DNA of 54,555 bases from CAZHJK01 sp964533275 (GTDB taxonomy: Bacteria > Bacillota > Clostridia > Eubacteriales > Garciellaceae). The stretch spans positions 1-54,555 of the forward strand of contig CAZHJK010000018.1 of the NCBI GenBank assembly GCA_964533275.1. The letters run 5' to 3'. Position 1 is the first letter of the stretch, and every line of letters begins with the position of its first letter. This document shows positions 16,938 to 26,028 of the stretch, in pieces. The notes under the pieces were generated by a model, which was given only the letters and a program-made list of their open reading frames with translations, searched no databases and was not told where the DNA came from. Position numbers and translations under genes: made by a program.

Positions 16938-17063
16938 AGGGAACAGGGAACAGGGAACAGAAAGACCCTAAAAACAAACCCTGAAAGACTTAAAATCTTT
17001 TACTGTTCCCTTGCAACTGTTCCCTAATAACTGATTTTACCGGTAACCGATACCTGATAACTA
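16938..17063. repeat. GGGAACAGG repeat copy with inverted CTGTTCCCT arms
   Basis: Three tandem GGGAACA units (16938-16960) are followed about 45 bases later by CTGTTCCCT at 17003 and 17017 and by degenerate CTGATAAC units. Together they form an imperfect inverted repeat of about 90 bases. The inner part, AAACCCTGAAAG..TTAAAATC, is shared with the copy at 3681. Confidence 0.75.
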
Positions 17064-17071
17064 TCAACTAA

Positions 17072-17107
17072 AATACCAAAAACCAATAGGTTTTTGGTAT
17101 TTTTTTT
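17072..17107 (+). terminator. terminator after arcC
   Basis: A 13-base perfect stem, AATACCAAAAACC / GGTTTTTGGTATT, with a 4-base loop and a T run. Confidence 0.85.
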
Positions 17108-17203
17108 ATCCTTCCATAATAAAGATAAATAGTAAACATATTTTTGTCCATAAATCTATATCTATATAATATGACCTATACATATTGGAGGGAGGAAAAA
17201 TAA

Positions 17204-18778
17204 ATGCCTTTAGAATTAATTAAGGAATATCTTGAGGTGGATCAGGAAGTCAGAAGATTTACCACGCAAACCATAATAGAAGAAAATGTTATAGTTCCCG
17301 ATTATAAGCCTGATATTGAAAAAGTACTTTCTGTTAGAGGGGATATACATGTAAATAACAAGGTAATAGAAGGGGAAAAGTTCTTTGTGGAGGGAATGGT
17401 TGATTGTAAGGTTATGTACCAAGCTCTAGAAGAAGGCGTAAAGCTGCAGCATATTAATATGGAAATACCCTTTAGTCATTGGATTGAAGTAGAAGAGGAA
17501 GGAGACATACAGGCAATAGTACAAACCAGGATGGAATATATTGATTATGAATTGGTCAATACAAGAAAACTAAATATTCGTGGAGTATTAGGGATGCAAG
17601 GTAAATTCACTAAAAAGGAACAATATCCATTGCTAAATAATATAAAGGGGTTAGAGGATATGCAGATGTTGCGCAATTGGGTGAAAATTACTACTATTGC
17701 AGACAAGGCAAGTGAACAAGCCATGGTTAAAGAGCAAATTAACTTAGAGGATATGCCACAGGTAATTGAAATAATAAAAACTCAAGCAAGGGTATTAGAA
17801 AAGGAAATCAAGGTAACAGAAGGACGGATAATGATAAATGGGTCGGTAGAGGTAGAGATTATATATATTGGGGAAGCAGAGGAAAATCAAAGCATCGAAT
17901 ATGTAGAATATCAATTACCCCTTGCCCATTTCCTTGAGCTGCCAGGTATTACAGAGGATATGGAATATCAATTAAATTTTAATGTAGAGGATATATTAAC
18001 CCAGGTTCAAACCAACGAAGAAGGAGTATTTAATATCATTGATATTGAGGCAATAGTAGATATAAAGGGTACCATATATCAAGATCATGATGTGGAAAGC
18101 ATAGTAGATGCCTATAGTCCCAGTATTCAAACAAATCTGCATAAGGAAAAAATTAATTGTCAAGAGATGGTACTAAACGAGAAGACTAAAACAATAGTAA
18201 AGGAGAAAATATCTACCTCCATTGAACAGGAAGGAATAGATGATGTACTATCAATTGAGGGAATAGTCAAGGTTACAGAAGCACAAAGATTAGATGACCA
18301 ATGGATTGTAGAAGGGTTAGTGGAAATAGAAATGCTCTATCGAATAATAGGTGAGCAAGAAGGATATGAGAGCATTAAGAAGGAAATTCCCTTCCGCCAA
18401 GGCTTTGAATTAGATACAGAAAATGAAGTCTATGGGGATGTATCTGCTAATATTCATCATCTTGGTTATCAATTATTAAGTGCCGATGAAATAGAATTAA
18501 AGGTTACACTAGACATACAATGTCAAATATTTAAACCAGTGATATTTCATGCAATAAATGATATAGAGGAATTATCAGAAATAATGGAGGAAGAAAGCAA
18601 GGAAGCAAAAATATCGGTATATTTCAAGCAGCCCAATGATAGTCTTTGGGAAATAGCAAAAAGATACCGAATAACCATAGAGGAAGTATTAAGTCAAAAT
18701 GATATCCCAGATCAAGATAATATACCAAATTTTAAACCTATTATAATTTCTAAAAAAGATAGATATACATTGAAGTAG
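17204..18778 (+). CDS. sipL: SipL-like spore coat anchoring protein (SPOCS/DUF3794, LysM)
   Basis: SipL in C. difficile recruits SpoIVA and anchors the coat to the outer forespore membrane. Here 524 residues hold three SPOCS (DUF3794) domains (about 30-150, 185-300 and 335-450). The first is marked by VPDYKPDIEKVLSVRGDI. A C-terminal LysM domain (about 478-522) contains DSLWEIAKRYRITIEEVLSQN. No signal peptide is present, fitting a mother-cell protein. GGAGGGAGG precedes ATG. In C. difficile sipL lies near ispE, as it does here, which supports orthology. Sigma-E control is expected but I cannot point to a convincing promoter. Confidence 0.9.
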   Translation: MPLELIKEYLEVDQEVRRFTTQTIIEENVIVPDYKPDIEKVLSVRGDIHVNNKVIEGEKFFVEGMVDCKVMYQALEEGVKLQHINMEIPFSHWIEVEEEGDIQAIVQTRMEYIDYELVNTRKLNIRGVLGMQGKFTKKEQYPLLNNIKGLEDMQMLRNWVKITTIADKASEQAMVKEQINLEDMPQVIEIIKTQARVLEKEIKVTEGRIMINGSVEVEIIYIGEAEENQSIEYVEYQLPLAHFLELPGITEDMEYQLNFNVEDILTQVQTNEEGVFNIIDIEAIVDIKGTIYQDHDVESIVDAYSPSIQTNLHKEKINCQEMVLNEKTKTIVKEKISTSIEQEGIDDVLSIEGIVKVTEAQRLDDQWIVEGLVEIEMLYRIIGEQEGYESIKKEIPFRQGFELDTENEVYGDVSANIHHLGYQLLSADEIELKVTLDIQCQIFKPVIFHAINDIEELSEIMEEESKEAKISVYFKQPNDSLWEIAKRYRITIEEVLSQNDIPDQDNIPNFKPIIISKKDRYTLK

Positions 18779-18915
18779 GTAGAAGGTATAAGGTAGAGAA
18801 AGCGAAATTCTTCCATCGTGTAATAGACTTTGGATGTTTATATACCATATACCAGACATTAGAGGAATACCTATTAGGATCTACCATATACCTCTATATT
18901 ACCGATAACTAATAA
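18778..18915. repeat. ACCATATACC repeat region
   Basis: Starting at the sipL stop codon, GTAGAAGGTATAAGGTAGAG is nearly the inverse of the CTCTACCATATACCTTCTAC block at about 20763. Two further ACCATATACC units lie at about 18844 and 18882, followed by ACCGATAACTAATAAC. The 255-base gap contains no gene. Confidence 0.6.
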
Positions 18916-18919
18916 CTAA

Positions 18920-18961
18920 AAAAGAAGGTGGAAGGTACAGAACCTGAGACCTTCTTTTTGT
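18920..18961 (+). terminator. terminator before ispE
   Basis: AAAGAAGGT pairs with ACCTTCTTT across a region that itself contains GGT/ACC pairs. A T run follows. Confidence 0.65.
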
Positions 18962-19033
18962 TTTATTTAAATTTTGATATAATTATATAGATTTAGGTAT
19001 TATAAAAATAGATAAAGATAAAGCAGGTGCAAA

Positions 19034-19894
19034 ATGATTAATAAAAAGCACATAAAAACTAGGGCAAAGATAAATCTAACCTTAGATGTATTGGCAAAGA
19101 GAAAAGATGGATATCATGAAGTAGAAATGATTATGCAAAGCATTGATTTATATGATGAGATGGAGTTTAAAGTTACCCAAGGAGATATTATTATTCATTG
19201 TGAGCATAGTGAAGTCCCGAAGAATGAAGATAATATTGTATATACTGCAGCTAAGCTACTAAAAAAGGAATATAATGTAGATAAGGGTATTGAGATAACC
19301 ATACATAAATACATTCCAGTAGCAGCGGGACTGGCAGGGGGCAGTACTAATGCAGCAGGAACTTTAAAGGCTCTAAATGAATTATGGAATTTAAACCTAC
19401 CCATAAAAAGATTAATGGAGCTAGGTGGGAGTATAGGTGCGGACATACCCTTTTGTTTATTAGGAGGAACTGTACTTGCTACAGGAATTGGTGAAGTATT
19501 AAAGTCCCTTAACCCTTTGCCTCCTACATGGTTGGTTTTAGTAAAACCTGAATTTTCTGTATCCACATCATGGGCATACCAAAATATTAATTTTAATAAG
19601 AAGCTTAAGCATCCTAACACAAATAAAGTATTAAAAGCAATAGATAAAAGAGATATAGAAGGAGCAATACCATATCTTCAAAATATTTTAGAGGATGTCA
19701 CAAGCATTGCCTATCCAGAGATTAAAAGCATAAAAAATAGGATGTTAAACTTAGGGTCAAGGGGAGTGCTAATGAGTGGAAGCGGTCCTACTATCTTTGG
19801 AATATGTAAATGTAAGCAAGATGCACAGTATATATATGACCAACTTAAGAAGGAATATAAAGATGTATTTATAACTAAAACCTATAATGAATAA
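19034..19894 (+). CDS. ispE: 4-diphosphocytidyl-2-C-methyl-D-erythritol kinase
   Basis: IspE phosphorylates CDP-methylerythritol, the fourth step of the MEP isoprenoid pathway. It is a GHMP kinase of 286 residues. Substrate and ATP motifs are AKINLTLDVLAKRKDGYHEV (residues 12-31), VAAGLAGGSTNAAGTL (about 96-111) and the C-terminal VLMSGSGPTIFG. AGGTG at -6 is a weak ribosome site. It is followed 39 bases later by a nucleotidyltransferase gene, a pairing common in Clostridia. ispE lies downstream of veg and sipL as in related genomes. Confidence 0.95.
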   Translation: MINKKHIKTRAKINLTLDVLAKRKDGYHEVEMIMQSIDLYDEMEFKVTQGDIIIHCEHSEVPKNEDNIVYTAAKLLKKEYNVDKGIEITIHKYIPVAAGLAGGSTNAAGTLKALNELWNLNLPIKRLMELGGSIGADIPFCLLGGTVLATGIGEVLKSLNPLPPTWLVLVKPEFSVSTSWAYQNINFNKKLKHPNTNKVLKAIDKRDIEGAIPYLQNILEDVTSIAYPEIKSIKNRMLNLGSRGVLMSGSGPTIFGICKCKQDAQYIYDQLKKEYKDVFITKTYNE

Positions 19895-19933
19895 TAAATA
19901 GATAATAAAACTTATTAAAAGGGGAGAAATAAG

Positions 19934-20704
19934 ATGAAAGCATTTATTCTAGCAGGGGGTAAGGGAAATATAGATTTCGAGGATTGTGATAACAAAGCAC
20001 TACTTCCCATAGAAGGAAAATTTATGTTGCAATATATTGTTGATGCCCTAAGGGGAAGCACCTTTATTGATGGGATAGCCATTATTGGAGACCCAGATTT
20101 ATTAAGGGATAAGATAGAGATAGATAATGATAAGGACATTATTTTGCAAGAGGATGAAATGATGATAGATAATGTTGTTAAGGGATTGAATTACTTTTTA
20201 GATCAGGAAAAGGTTTTGTTAATTACATCAGATATCCCCTTTATAACCCCTAAAGCCATTGATCATTTTATTCAAGCATCATTAGATAGCAAAGCTGATT
20301 TTACCTATCCAATCATAAAGAAGGAAACCCAATTACAGACATACCCGGATATGCAGCGAACCTATGTCAAGCTAAAGGAAGGCAGCTTTACAGGAGGCAA
20401 TATGAGTGTAATAAAACCTGATATAGGTGATCCTTTTTTTGCAATGGGAAGGCATATGATTGAAAATAGGAAGAAACCTTGGAAGATGGTAAAAATATTA
20501 GGAGTAGGATTTTTAGTGCAATTATTATTAGGAACATTAACTATAGAAAAGCTAGAGAATAGGATCGGTAGTCTTTTAAGCATTAATCCTAAGGCTATTA
20601 TAACCCCCTATGCAGAGATTGGAAATGATGTGGATAAGAAAGAGGATATAGAGTTAGCAAAGAAATATATAGATAGGTATAAGGTAGAGGCTAATAGGGA
20701 TTGA
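19934..20704 (+). CDS. MobA-like nucleotidyltransferase
   Basis: NTP-transferase-fold protein of 256 residues. The nucleotide-binding start is MKAFILAGGKG, followed by NKALLPIEGKFMLQYIVDAL (residues 17-36) and the metal-binding LLITSDIPFITPKAI (about 90-104). This family transfers nucleotidyl groups to sugars or cofactors; the substrate here is unknown. Its constant placement after ispE in Clostridia suggests a cell-envelope or isoprenoid-linked role, which is inference. GGGGAG precedes ATG. The last codon and stop (TGA 20702-20704) abut an inverted copy of the TGTAGG hairpin repeat. Confidence 0.85.
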   Translation: MKAFILAGGKGNIDFEDCDNKALLPIEGKFMLQYIVDALRGSTFIDGIAIIGDPDLLRDKIEIDNDKDIILQEDEMMIDNVVKGLNYFLDQEKVLLITSDIPFITPKAIDHFIQASLDSKADFTYPIIKKETQLQTYPDMQRTYVKLKEGSFTGGNMSVIKPDIGDPFFAMGRHMIENRKKPWKMVKILGVGFLVQLLLGTLTIEKLENRIGSLLSINPKAIITPYAEIGNDVDKKEDIELAKKYIDRYKVEANRD

Positions 20705-20790
20705 ACGGCGAGGGCGTCGATCTCTACTAGCATCTACGGTTTATCTGCCCCCTGACTTACCTCTCTACCATATACCTTCTACCATATACC
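20703..20790. repeat. inverted TGTAGG repeat plus ACCATATACC units
   Basis: GAACGGCGAGGGCGTCGATC (20703-20722, continuing to 20727) is the reverse complement of the repeat at 21107, 26001 and 31713. It overlaps the preceding stop codon. After a spacer come two ACCATATACC units (about 20767-20790) like those at 18844. Confidence 0.7.
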
Positions 20791-20804
20791 AATATTTTAA
20801 GTTT

Positions 20805-20833
20805 CAGGCTATTAATTAGCCTGTATTTTTTTT
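20805..20833 (+). terminator. terminator after the nucleotidyltransferase gene
   Basis: CAGGCTA / TAGCCTG stem with a five-base loop and eight T residues. Confidence 0.85.
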
Positions 20834-20890
20834 GCATTAAAGGTAAAGATAATCATTAGTATTAATTAAAGGAAATACTGGAGGTTTAAT

Positions 20891-21097
20891 ATGAAATCTT
20901 TTTTAAACTTTATAAAAAACTATTATACCCTTTATGCAATGTTATTGGTGGTAGGTAGTGGGCTATTTGCATATTTTGTAGATTATAAAAATATGGAGAG
21001 AAAAAATAATAAAAAAGAAGCTAAGATATCAAAATTTATAGGCTTAACCTATATAATAGGTGGGATTTTGCTATATATTTTAGTGATATTTATTTAA
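20891..21097 (+). CDS. small two-helix membrane protein
   Basis: 68 residues with two predicted membrane helices (about 13-30 and 48-67) joined by a very basic loop, KNMERKNNKKEAKISK. It resembles the short clostridial membrane proteins grouped as CLC_0170, whose function is unknown; that match is from memory and uncertain. GGAGG precedes ATG by six bases. It lies just upstream of the germinant-receptor operon but is separated from it by two hairpin repeats. Confidence 0.65.
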   Translation: MKSFLNFIKNYYTLYAMLLVVGSGLFAYFVDYKNMERKNNKKEAKISKFIGLTYIIGGILLYILVIFI

Positions 21098-21106
21098 TAT
21101 GGAGCT

Positions 21107-21134
21107 TGTAGGAATCGACGCCCTCGTCGTTCCG
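21107..21134. repeat. TGTAGG hairpin repeat
   Basis: TGTAGGAATCGACGCCCTCG continues to TCGTTCCG. Its core is the palindrome CGACG-ccct-CGTCG. The same unit occurs at 26001 and 31713 and, inverted, at 20703. Confidence 0.8.
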
Positions 21135-21187
21135 AAATAATAAGTCGTCGCTTTATGAAATATTTTACTAATATTGGTTTTTTAAGT

Positions 21188-21214
21188 TGTAGGGAAGGCA
21201 TTGTATGCCCTCCG
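21188..21214. repeat. TGTAGGG hairpin repeat, variant
   Basis: TGTAGGGAAGGCATTGTATG continues to CCCTCCG. It has the same TGTAGGG head but a different palindrome, GGCAT-tg-TATGCC. It lies about 35 bases before the gerKA-like gene. Confidence 0.6.
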
Positions 21215-21248
21215 ATAGTTTAGTATTTTGGGGTAGGGGTTGATGAGT

Positions 21249-22922
21249 ATGAGAATTATAAAAAAGAAAAGAAAAAGTAAGGAAAAGGAATTTATTCCTG
21301 TTTCAACAAAAATAGATGAAAACATAGAAACCCTAGATAATATTTTTAAGGATTGTACAGATATTGTTGCCCGGGAATTTCGTGTAGGTGTAGAACAGAA
21401 TCATAGAATGTATGTTGCTTATGTAGATGGATTAGCAGATAGGACTCTGGTTCATGATCACATATTACGTCCTTTAGCGTTAGAGGCAAGGTTAATCGCA
21501 CCGGATCCTGGAGTGGTAAAACGGAAGTTATTTGAATTGACCTCAGAGGGAACTTTATCCGCATCCGATATTAAGGAAAAGGATAACCTAGATGAAGCAG
21601 TTTTGGCCATTTTATCAGGAGACACCATTTTACTTATTGATGGAGTTTCGGAATTTATAATTATATCCACCAGGGGCTGGCCCCTAAGGGGACTATCTGA
21701 ACCGCCGGGGGAAACGGTTATCCGCGGGCCAAGGGAAGGCTTTATAGAAACCTTTCGAGTTAATACAGTGCTTTTGAGAAGAAAAATCAGGGACCCAAAA
21801 TTAAAAATCAAGGGTATGCAATTAGGAGAGCGTTCAAAAACAGATATAGGGATCGCATATATGGAGGATATTGTCAATGAAAAAGTACTTAAGGAATTAG
21901 AAAATCGGTTAGAGACTATTGATATTGATGGAATTCTAGAAAGTGGGTATGTAGAGCAGCTTATCGAGGATAACTGGTTTTCCCTTTTTCCCCAGGTACA
22001 ATACACTGAGCGTCCGGATTTAGTGGCTGCGGCATTACTACAGGGAAAGGTGGCTATAATTATAGACAATACCCCTATGACATTAATCGTGCCTGCTACA
22101 TTTAATGACTTTATGCAATCACCAGAGGACTATTATGAAAGATGGTGGATTGCAAATCTAATACGATGGATACGATTATTTGCCCTGATTATTTCCTTTA
22201 CTTTGCCCGCTATTTATATAGCTATAGCATCCTATCATCCTGGTATTATTCCAACCAGTCTTGCTATTTTCCTGGCCGGGACCAGGGAGACAGTTCCCTT
22301 CCCGGTATTTGTGGAGGCTTTAGTTATGGAAATAACCTTTGAACTTCTTCGGGAAGCTGGGGTAAGATTACCCAGTCAGATAGGAGCAACTATCGGTATT
22401 GTAGGAAGTTTAATTATTGGTCAAGCAGCTGTGGAGGCAGGATTAGTAAGCCCCATTATGGTTATAATTGTCGCCCTTACAGCCATATCCTCCTTCGCTG
22501 TTCCCAGCTACAACCTGAACATAAGCTTTAGATTGTTGCGTTTTGTTGCTATGCTGGCTGCAAGCTTTTTAGGCCTTTATGGATTAGTTTTAGTAGTAAT
22601 TGCAACCCTAATCCATCTATCCACAATTAATAGCTTTGGCGTACCCTATTTAGCCCCCATTGTTTCAGGGAAAATGTCTGATTTGAAGGATACTGTGGTT
22701 AAGGCTCCCTTCCCAAATTTGAAAAGTAGGAATAGTTTTACTGGTGAAAAGGATAAGAAGAGATTGAAGGATTGGCGAGTGGATAAGAACGGCAAGACGG
22801 TTAAAGTAGTCTCTGATGAAGAAGAAAATTCCCAGGATATACAAGCAAAGGAAGGTATAAAAACTCTAAAGAAGCCCAAGAAAGTTGGGGAAACTAAAAA
22901 GGGAGGCGAAAAAGATGAATAG
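21249..22922 (+). CDS. gerKA: GerA-family germinant receptor subunit A
   Basis: The A subunit of the inner-spore-membrane germinant receptor that starts germination on sensing nutrients. Soluble N-terminal domains (about residues 25-290) carry LLIDGVSEFIIISTRGWPLR and EPPGETVIRGPREGFIETFR. A membrane domain of about five helices (about 300-470) includes FAGTRE-like FLAGTRETVPFPVFVEALVME. A charged Lys-rich tail follows. Length, about 557 residues, is normal. ATG 21249 is preferred because the GGTAGGGG site is nine bases away; ATG 21243 and TTG 21240 are possible. It overlaps gerKB by eight bases, forming the A-B-C operon. Confidence 0.93.
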   Translation: MRIIKKKRKSKEKEFIPVSTKIDENIETLDNIFKDCTDIVAREFRVGVEQNHRMYVAYVDGLADRTLVHDHILRPLALEARLIAPDPGVVKRKLFELTSEGTLSASDIKEKDNLDEAVLAILSGDTILLIDGVSEFIIISTRGWPLRGLSEPPGETVIRGPREGFIETFRVNTVLLRRKIRDPKLKIKGMQLGERSKTDIGIAYMEDIVNEKVLKELENRLETIDIDGILESGYVEQLIEDNWFSLFPQVQYTERPDLVAAALLQGKVAIIIDNTPMTLIVPATFNDFMQSPEDYYERWWIANLIRWIRLFALIISFTLPAIYIAIASYHPGIIPTSLAIFLAGTRETVPFPVFVEALVMEITFELLREAGVRLPSQIGATIGIVGSLIIGQAAVEAGLVSPIMVIIVALTAISSFAVPSYNLNISFRLLRFVAMLAASFLGLYGLVLVVIATLIHLSTINSFGVPYLAPIVSGKMSDLKDTVVKAPFPNLKSRNSFTGEKDKKRLKDWRVDKNGKTVKVVSDEEENSQDIQAKEGIKTLKKPKKVGETKKGGEKDE

Positions 22923-24018
22923 CGAAGAAGTTAAAATCTCAGCATTTCAATTAGGAATATTAATCATTGTAGCGGTAGTCGGAGTAGGAATTTTAACCCT
23001 TCCAAGAAATGTAGTAGAAATTGCAGAAACCGATGGTTGGATACTAATTTTAGCAGCAGGTGCCATAACAATAGGGATATCCTTAGTGATTAATACATTG
23101 GCTAATAAATTTCCCAATGAAACTATTATTGAGTATAGCAGGGACTTGGTAGGATATCCATTAGCTCTCCTGATTGGGATTATTCTAATTTTATATTATG
23201 TGATATTTGCTGCCTTTTCAGTACGAATTTTTGGAGAAGTGCTAAAAATGTATTTGTTACCAAAGACACCTATAGAAGTAATTAATATAACATTTTTAAT
23301 CACTCTTATATATTTAATTAGAAGCGGTTTTGAAGGAATAGTGCGCTTTTACGAGATTATAATTCTTATTATGTTTATTCCTTATTTTATAGCACTTTTT
23401 ACAGGGACAGCAAATTTGGACTATTCCAATTTACTGCCGGCATTTCAAACATCACCTAAGGTGATTTTGATAGGAATTCTGCAAATAGTATTTAGTTTTA
23501 TGGGATTTGAGGCGATTTTTCTCTTTATTCCCTTTGTTTCTGATAAAAAGAATATGAAAAAAACCCTTATAATAGTTATTTCTATAATAACTCTTATATA
23601 TCTTATATCCACAATAATTGTAATTGCTAGTTTCGGAAAACATGAAATAAAGATATTGATATGGCCTTTGATGGCATATATCAAATCCATACAGGTACCT
23701 GGTGCATTTATTGAGCAGCTAGAGGGGGTTATTATGACTATCTGGGTATTATTTATCTTTACTACCCTAGGTACAATGTATTTTTCATCAGCTTTTATCT
23801 TAACTAGATTAACAAAAACAAAGGAGCATAAAATTTTTGGAGTAGCCCTATTGCCAATAATTTATATTCTTTCACTACAACCAGATAATGTTGCCCAGAT
23901 ATATGATTGGTTAGGGGCGTTTTCCATGTATGCAGGCACCCTAGTTGTGATAATTATTCCAATATTATTATTAGTAATAGCTAAAATTAGGAAAAAGGGA
24001 GTGAAGTCTAATGGATAA
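22915..24018 (+). CDS. gerKB: GerB-family germinant receptor subunit B (endospore germination permease)
   Basis: The B subunit, an amino-acid-permease-like membrane protein (APC fold, about ten helices) that recognises the germinant. 367 residues, beginning ISAFQLGILIIVAVVGVGIL, the usual N-terminal helix with the LPR motif (LTLPRNVV) just after it. ATG 22915 has GGGAGGCG eight bases upstream, inside the end of gerKA. It overlaps the A gene and the C gene by eight bases each, so the three subunits are translationally linked. Confidence 0.93.
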   Translation: MNSEEVKISAFQLGILIIVAVVGVGILTLPRNVVEIAETDGWILILAAGAITIGISLVINTLANKFPNETIIEYSRDLVGYPLALLIGIILILYYVIFAAFSVRIFGEVLKMYLLPKTPIEVINITFLITLIYLIRSGFEGIVRFYEIIILIMFIPYFIALFTGTANLDYSNLLPAFQTSPKVILIGILQIVFSFMGFEAIFLFIPFVSDKKNMKKTLIIVISIITLIYLISTIIVIASFGKHEIKILIWPLMAYIKSIQVPGAFIEQLEGVIMTIWVLFIFTTLGTMYFSSAFILTRLTKTKEHKIFGVALLPIIYILSLQPDNVAQIYDWLGAFSMYAGTLVVIIIPILLLVIAKIRKKGVKSNG

Positions 24019-25171
24019 GAAGAAAATCTTTATAATTCTGATGTTTGTTTTAATTTTTACAACTGGCTGTTGGGATATGAAGGATATAGAGGAAAGACTT
24101 TATATTATTGGTATTACCTTTGATAAGCCTGATGAAGAGGAGATAGAAAGACAGAGAGAAAATCTTGAAGAACCGGATAAATTTACTCCCCGATATCTTA
24201 TTACCTATCTTAGTCCAATACCCAGTGCCCAGACAGAGGGAGGGGGAGAAGAAGAAACCTATTCCACAAGAAGTATTACAACAGTAACCCCTGATGAAGG
24301 GTCAAGACAAATGGCGACTAGGATAGATAAGGATTTATTTTTTGGCCATGCTAAATTAGTTCTATTTGGAGAAGAAATTTTAAAGGATAAAAAAGTGGTA
24401 ATGGAAATGTTGGATTATTTACATAGGAATCAAAAATATAATTGGAATGTTTTAGTGGGAGTGGTACAGGGCAATGCAAAGGATGCCTTCTCTATTAATC
24501 CCAAGGGGATAGCAGAACTTGTACCCTATATTACTGGAATTATGCAAAATAGACCGGAAACCTCCAAGGTAGCTGATGTAACCCTAAGTCAACTAGCGGC
24601 TGATATGGGGGATGATGGTACTATGGCATTGCCAAAGGTTATAGTAGCACCGGATGAGATTAAGGTAGAGGGAGCAGCAGTCATTAAGGATTATACACTG
24701 TTGGATTATCTTAGCGGTGTTGAAGGGCGAGCTACGATGTTTTTAAAGGGAACCCTTGAGGGGGGGAGTGTTATTGTAGAATATAAAAATGAGCTTATTC
24801 CATATGTAATTGTTAATGCAGGCGTAAAAAATGAGCTTAAAACAACAGAAGAGGGATTGCAGTTAAGCTATGCTATAGAAACAGAAGGACAATTAGATGA
24901 GGGTATATATGGAGGAGATTTTGTAACTGATGAAAACATAAAGGATATAGAGGAACAGGTCGAAAGGGAAATCGTAGAGGATTGTATGCGGGTAATAGAA
25001 AAATTACAAAAGGAGTTAAGGGTGGATGTTATTTATGCAGATAGTTATATAATGAAATACCATCCCAAGATATGGGAACAGATAGAGGATGATTATTCAG
25101 AATACTTCCAAGAAATGGATATAAGAGTTACGGCTGATGTAAAAATCAGAGGAGCAGGAGTTGTTAAATAA
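24011..25171 (+). CDS. gerKC: GerC-family germinant receptor lipoprotein subunit C
   Basis: The C subunit, a lipoprotein of the germinant receptor. The signal peptide ends in FTTGCWDMKDIEERLYIIGI, where the Cys is lipidated and WDxxDIE is the family signature. A three-domain soluble part follows, 386 residues in all. The 50-residue segment after about residue 30 is rich in Glu and Ser. It is the last gene of the operon, overlapping gerKB by eight bases with GGGAG upstream. No clear terminator is visible; a GGGGACGG repeat fragment follows. Confidence 0.92.
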   Translation: MDKKKIFIILMFVLIFTTGCWDMKDIEERLYIIGITFDKPDEEEIERQRENLEEPDKFTPRYLITYLSPIPSAQTEGGGEEETYSTRSITTVTPDEGSRQMATRIDKDLFFGHAKLVLFGEEILKDKKVVMEMLDYLHRNQKYNWNVLVGVVQGNAKDAFSINPKGIAELVPYITGIMQNRPETSKVADVTLSQLAADMGDDGTMALPKVIVAPDEIKVEGAAVIKDYTLLDYLSGVEGRATMFLKGTLEGGSVIVEYKNELIPYVIVNAGVKNELKTTEEGLQLSYAIETEGQLDEGIYGGDFVTDENIKDIEEQVEREIVEDCMRVIEKLQKELRVDVIYADSYIMKYHPKIWEQIEDDYSEYFQEMDIRVTADVKIRGAGVVK

Positions 25172-25233
25172 TATGAAGGTTTAAAATATATACCTTCTGT
25201 CAATACTCCCAAATAAGAAAACAAAAAAGCCAA

Positions 25234-25258
25234 GTGTCAGGGGACGGTTCTGTGTCAT
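25234..25258. repeat. half copy of the GGGGACGG repeat
   Basis: GTGTCAGGGGACGGTTCTGT continues to GTCAT. It carries the left arm of the family but has no matching right arm nearby. Confidence 0.6.
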
Positions 25259-25292
25259 ATTATAGGGCGGGATGGCAATAGGGGGAAGAAAA

Positions 25293-26003
25293 ATGAAAAG
25301 AAAATTTTTAATAACTTATATACTAATAATAATTCTAATTACATTTAATTATGCTAATACCCATAAAATTCAAACCAATATCCAACGATCAGAAGGTTTA
25401 ATAGAAAGAGCTAAAATAGAGAGTCAGGAAGATATTGCGGATAGTTTAATTAGATTCCATGTATTGGCAAATAGTGATTCAAAACAGGATCAAGAAACAA
25501 AATTAAGGGTAAGGGATGAGGTTCTAAAGGAAGTAGTACCTTACTTTGAAAAATCCCAAAGCTTACAGGAAACCCGAAGGATTATAAATGAAAAACAGGA
25601 AAATATTATAGATATTGCAAAGAAAGTATTAAAGGAAAGCGGAAAAAATTATGGAGTAACAGCTACTCTAGGAAATTTCTCCTTTCCAACTAAATATTAT
25701 GGAAACTTTAGCCTGCCCGCTGGGAACTATGAAGCCTTCCGAATAGTATTAGGAGAGGGAAAGGGATCCAATTGGTGGTGTGTAATGTTCCCACCCCTAT
25801 GCTTTATTAATGTAGAGAAGGAAGAAGGATCCATACAGGTTCAAGATGATGAAAAACTAGAAAATTTAATTGAACCAGCAGCCAGGCTGGAAAATACCGA
25901 TACAATCCAGGAAGAATCTATAATAGAAAAAGAACCGGAGCCGGTAAAGGTGAGATGGAAATTCCTAGAGCTGTTTCAATCAATATTTAATAAAAATAAG
26001 TAG
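25293..26003 (+). CDS. spoIIR: stage II sporulation protein R
   Basis: SpoIIR is secreted by the forespore and triggers the SpoIIGA protease to activate pro-sigma-E in the mother cell. An N-terminal signal helix (about residues 5-20) is followed by the family block IADSLIRFHVLANSDSKQDQ (about 48-67), KLRVRDEVL, and the NWWCVMFPPLCF motif near residue 165. About 236 residues. The start is ATG 25293 (MKRKFL) with GGGGGAAG upstream; ATG 25272 has no site. The C-terminal part is Glu-rich. Sigma-F control is expected. The stop TAG is the first triplet of a TGTAGG-type repeat. Confidence 0.93.
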   Translation: MKRKFLITYILIIILITFNYANTHKIQTNIQRSEGLIERAKIESQEDIADSLIRFHVLANSDSKQDQETKLRVRDEVLKEVVPYFEKSQSLQETRRIINEKQENIIDIAKKVLKESGKNYGVTATLGNFSFPTKYYGNFSLPAGNYEAFRIVLGEGKGSNWWCVMFPPLCFINVEKEEGSIQVQDDEKLENLIEPAARLENTDTIQEESIIEKEPEPVKVRWKFLELFQSIFNKNK

Positions 26004-26025
26004 GGATCGACGCCCTCGTCGTTCC
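26001..26025. repeat. TGTAGG hairpin repeat forming the spoIIR stop
   Basis: AAGTAGGGATCGACGCCCTC continues to GTCGTTCC. The TAG within TAGG is the spoIIR stop codon, so the repeat begins inside the gene's end. Confidence 0.75.
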
Positions 26026-26028
26026 AAA

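Noticed and set aside
21458..22069. A 203-codon minus-strand frame inside gerKA
   Set aside because: Antisense shadow of a conserved gene without a start signal.
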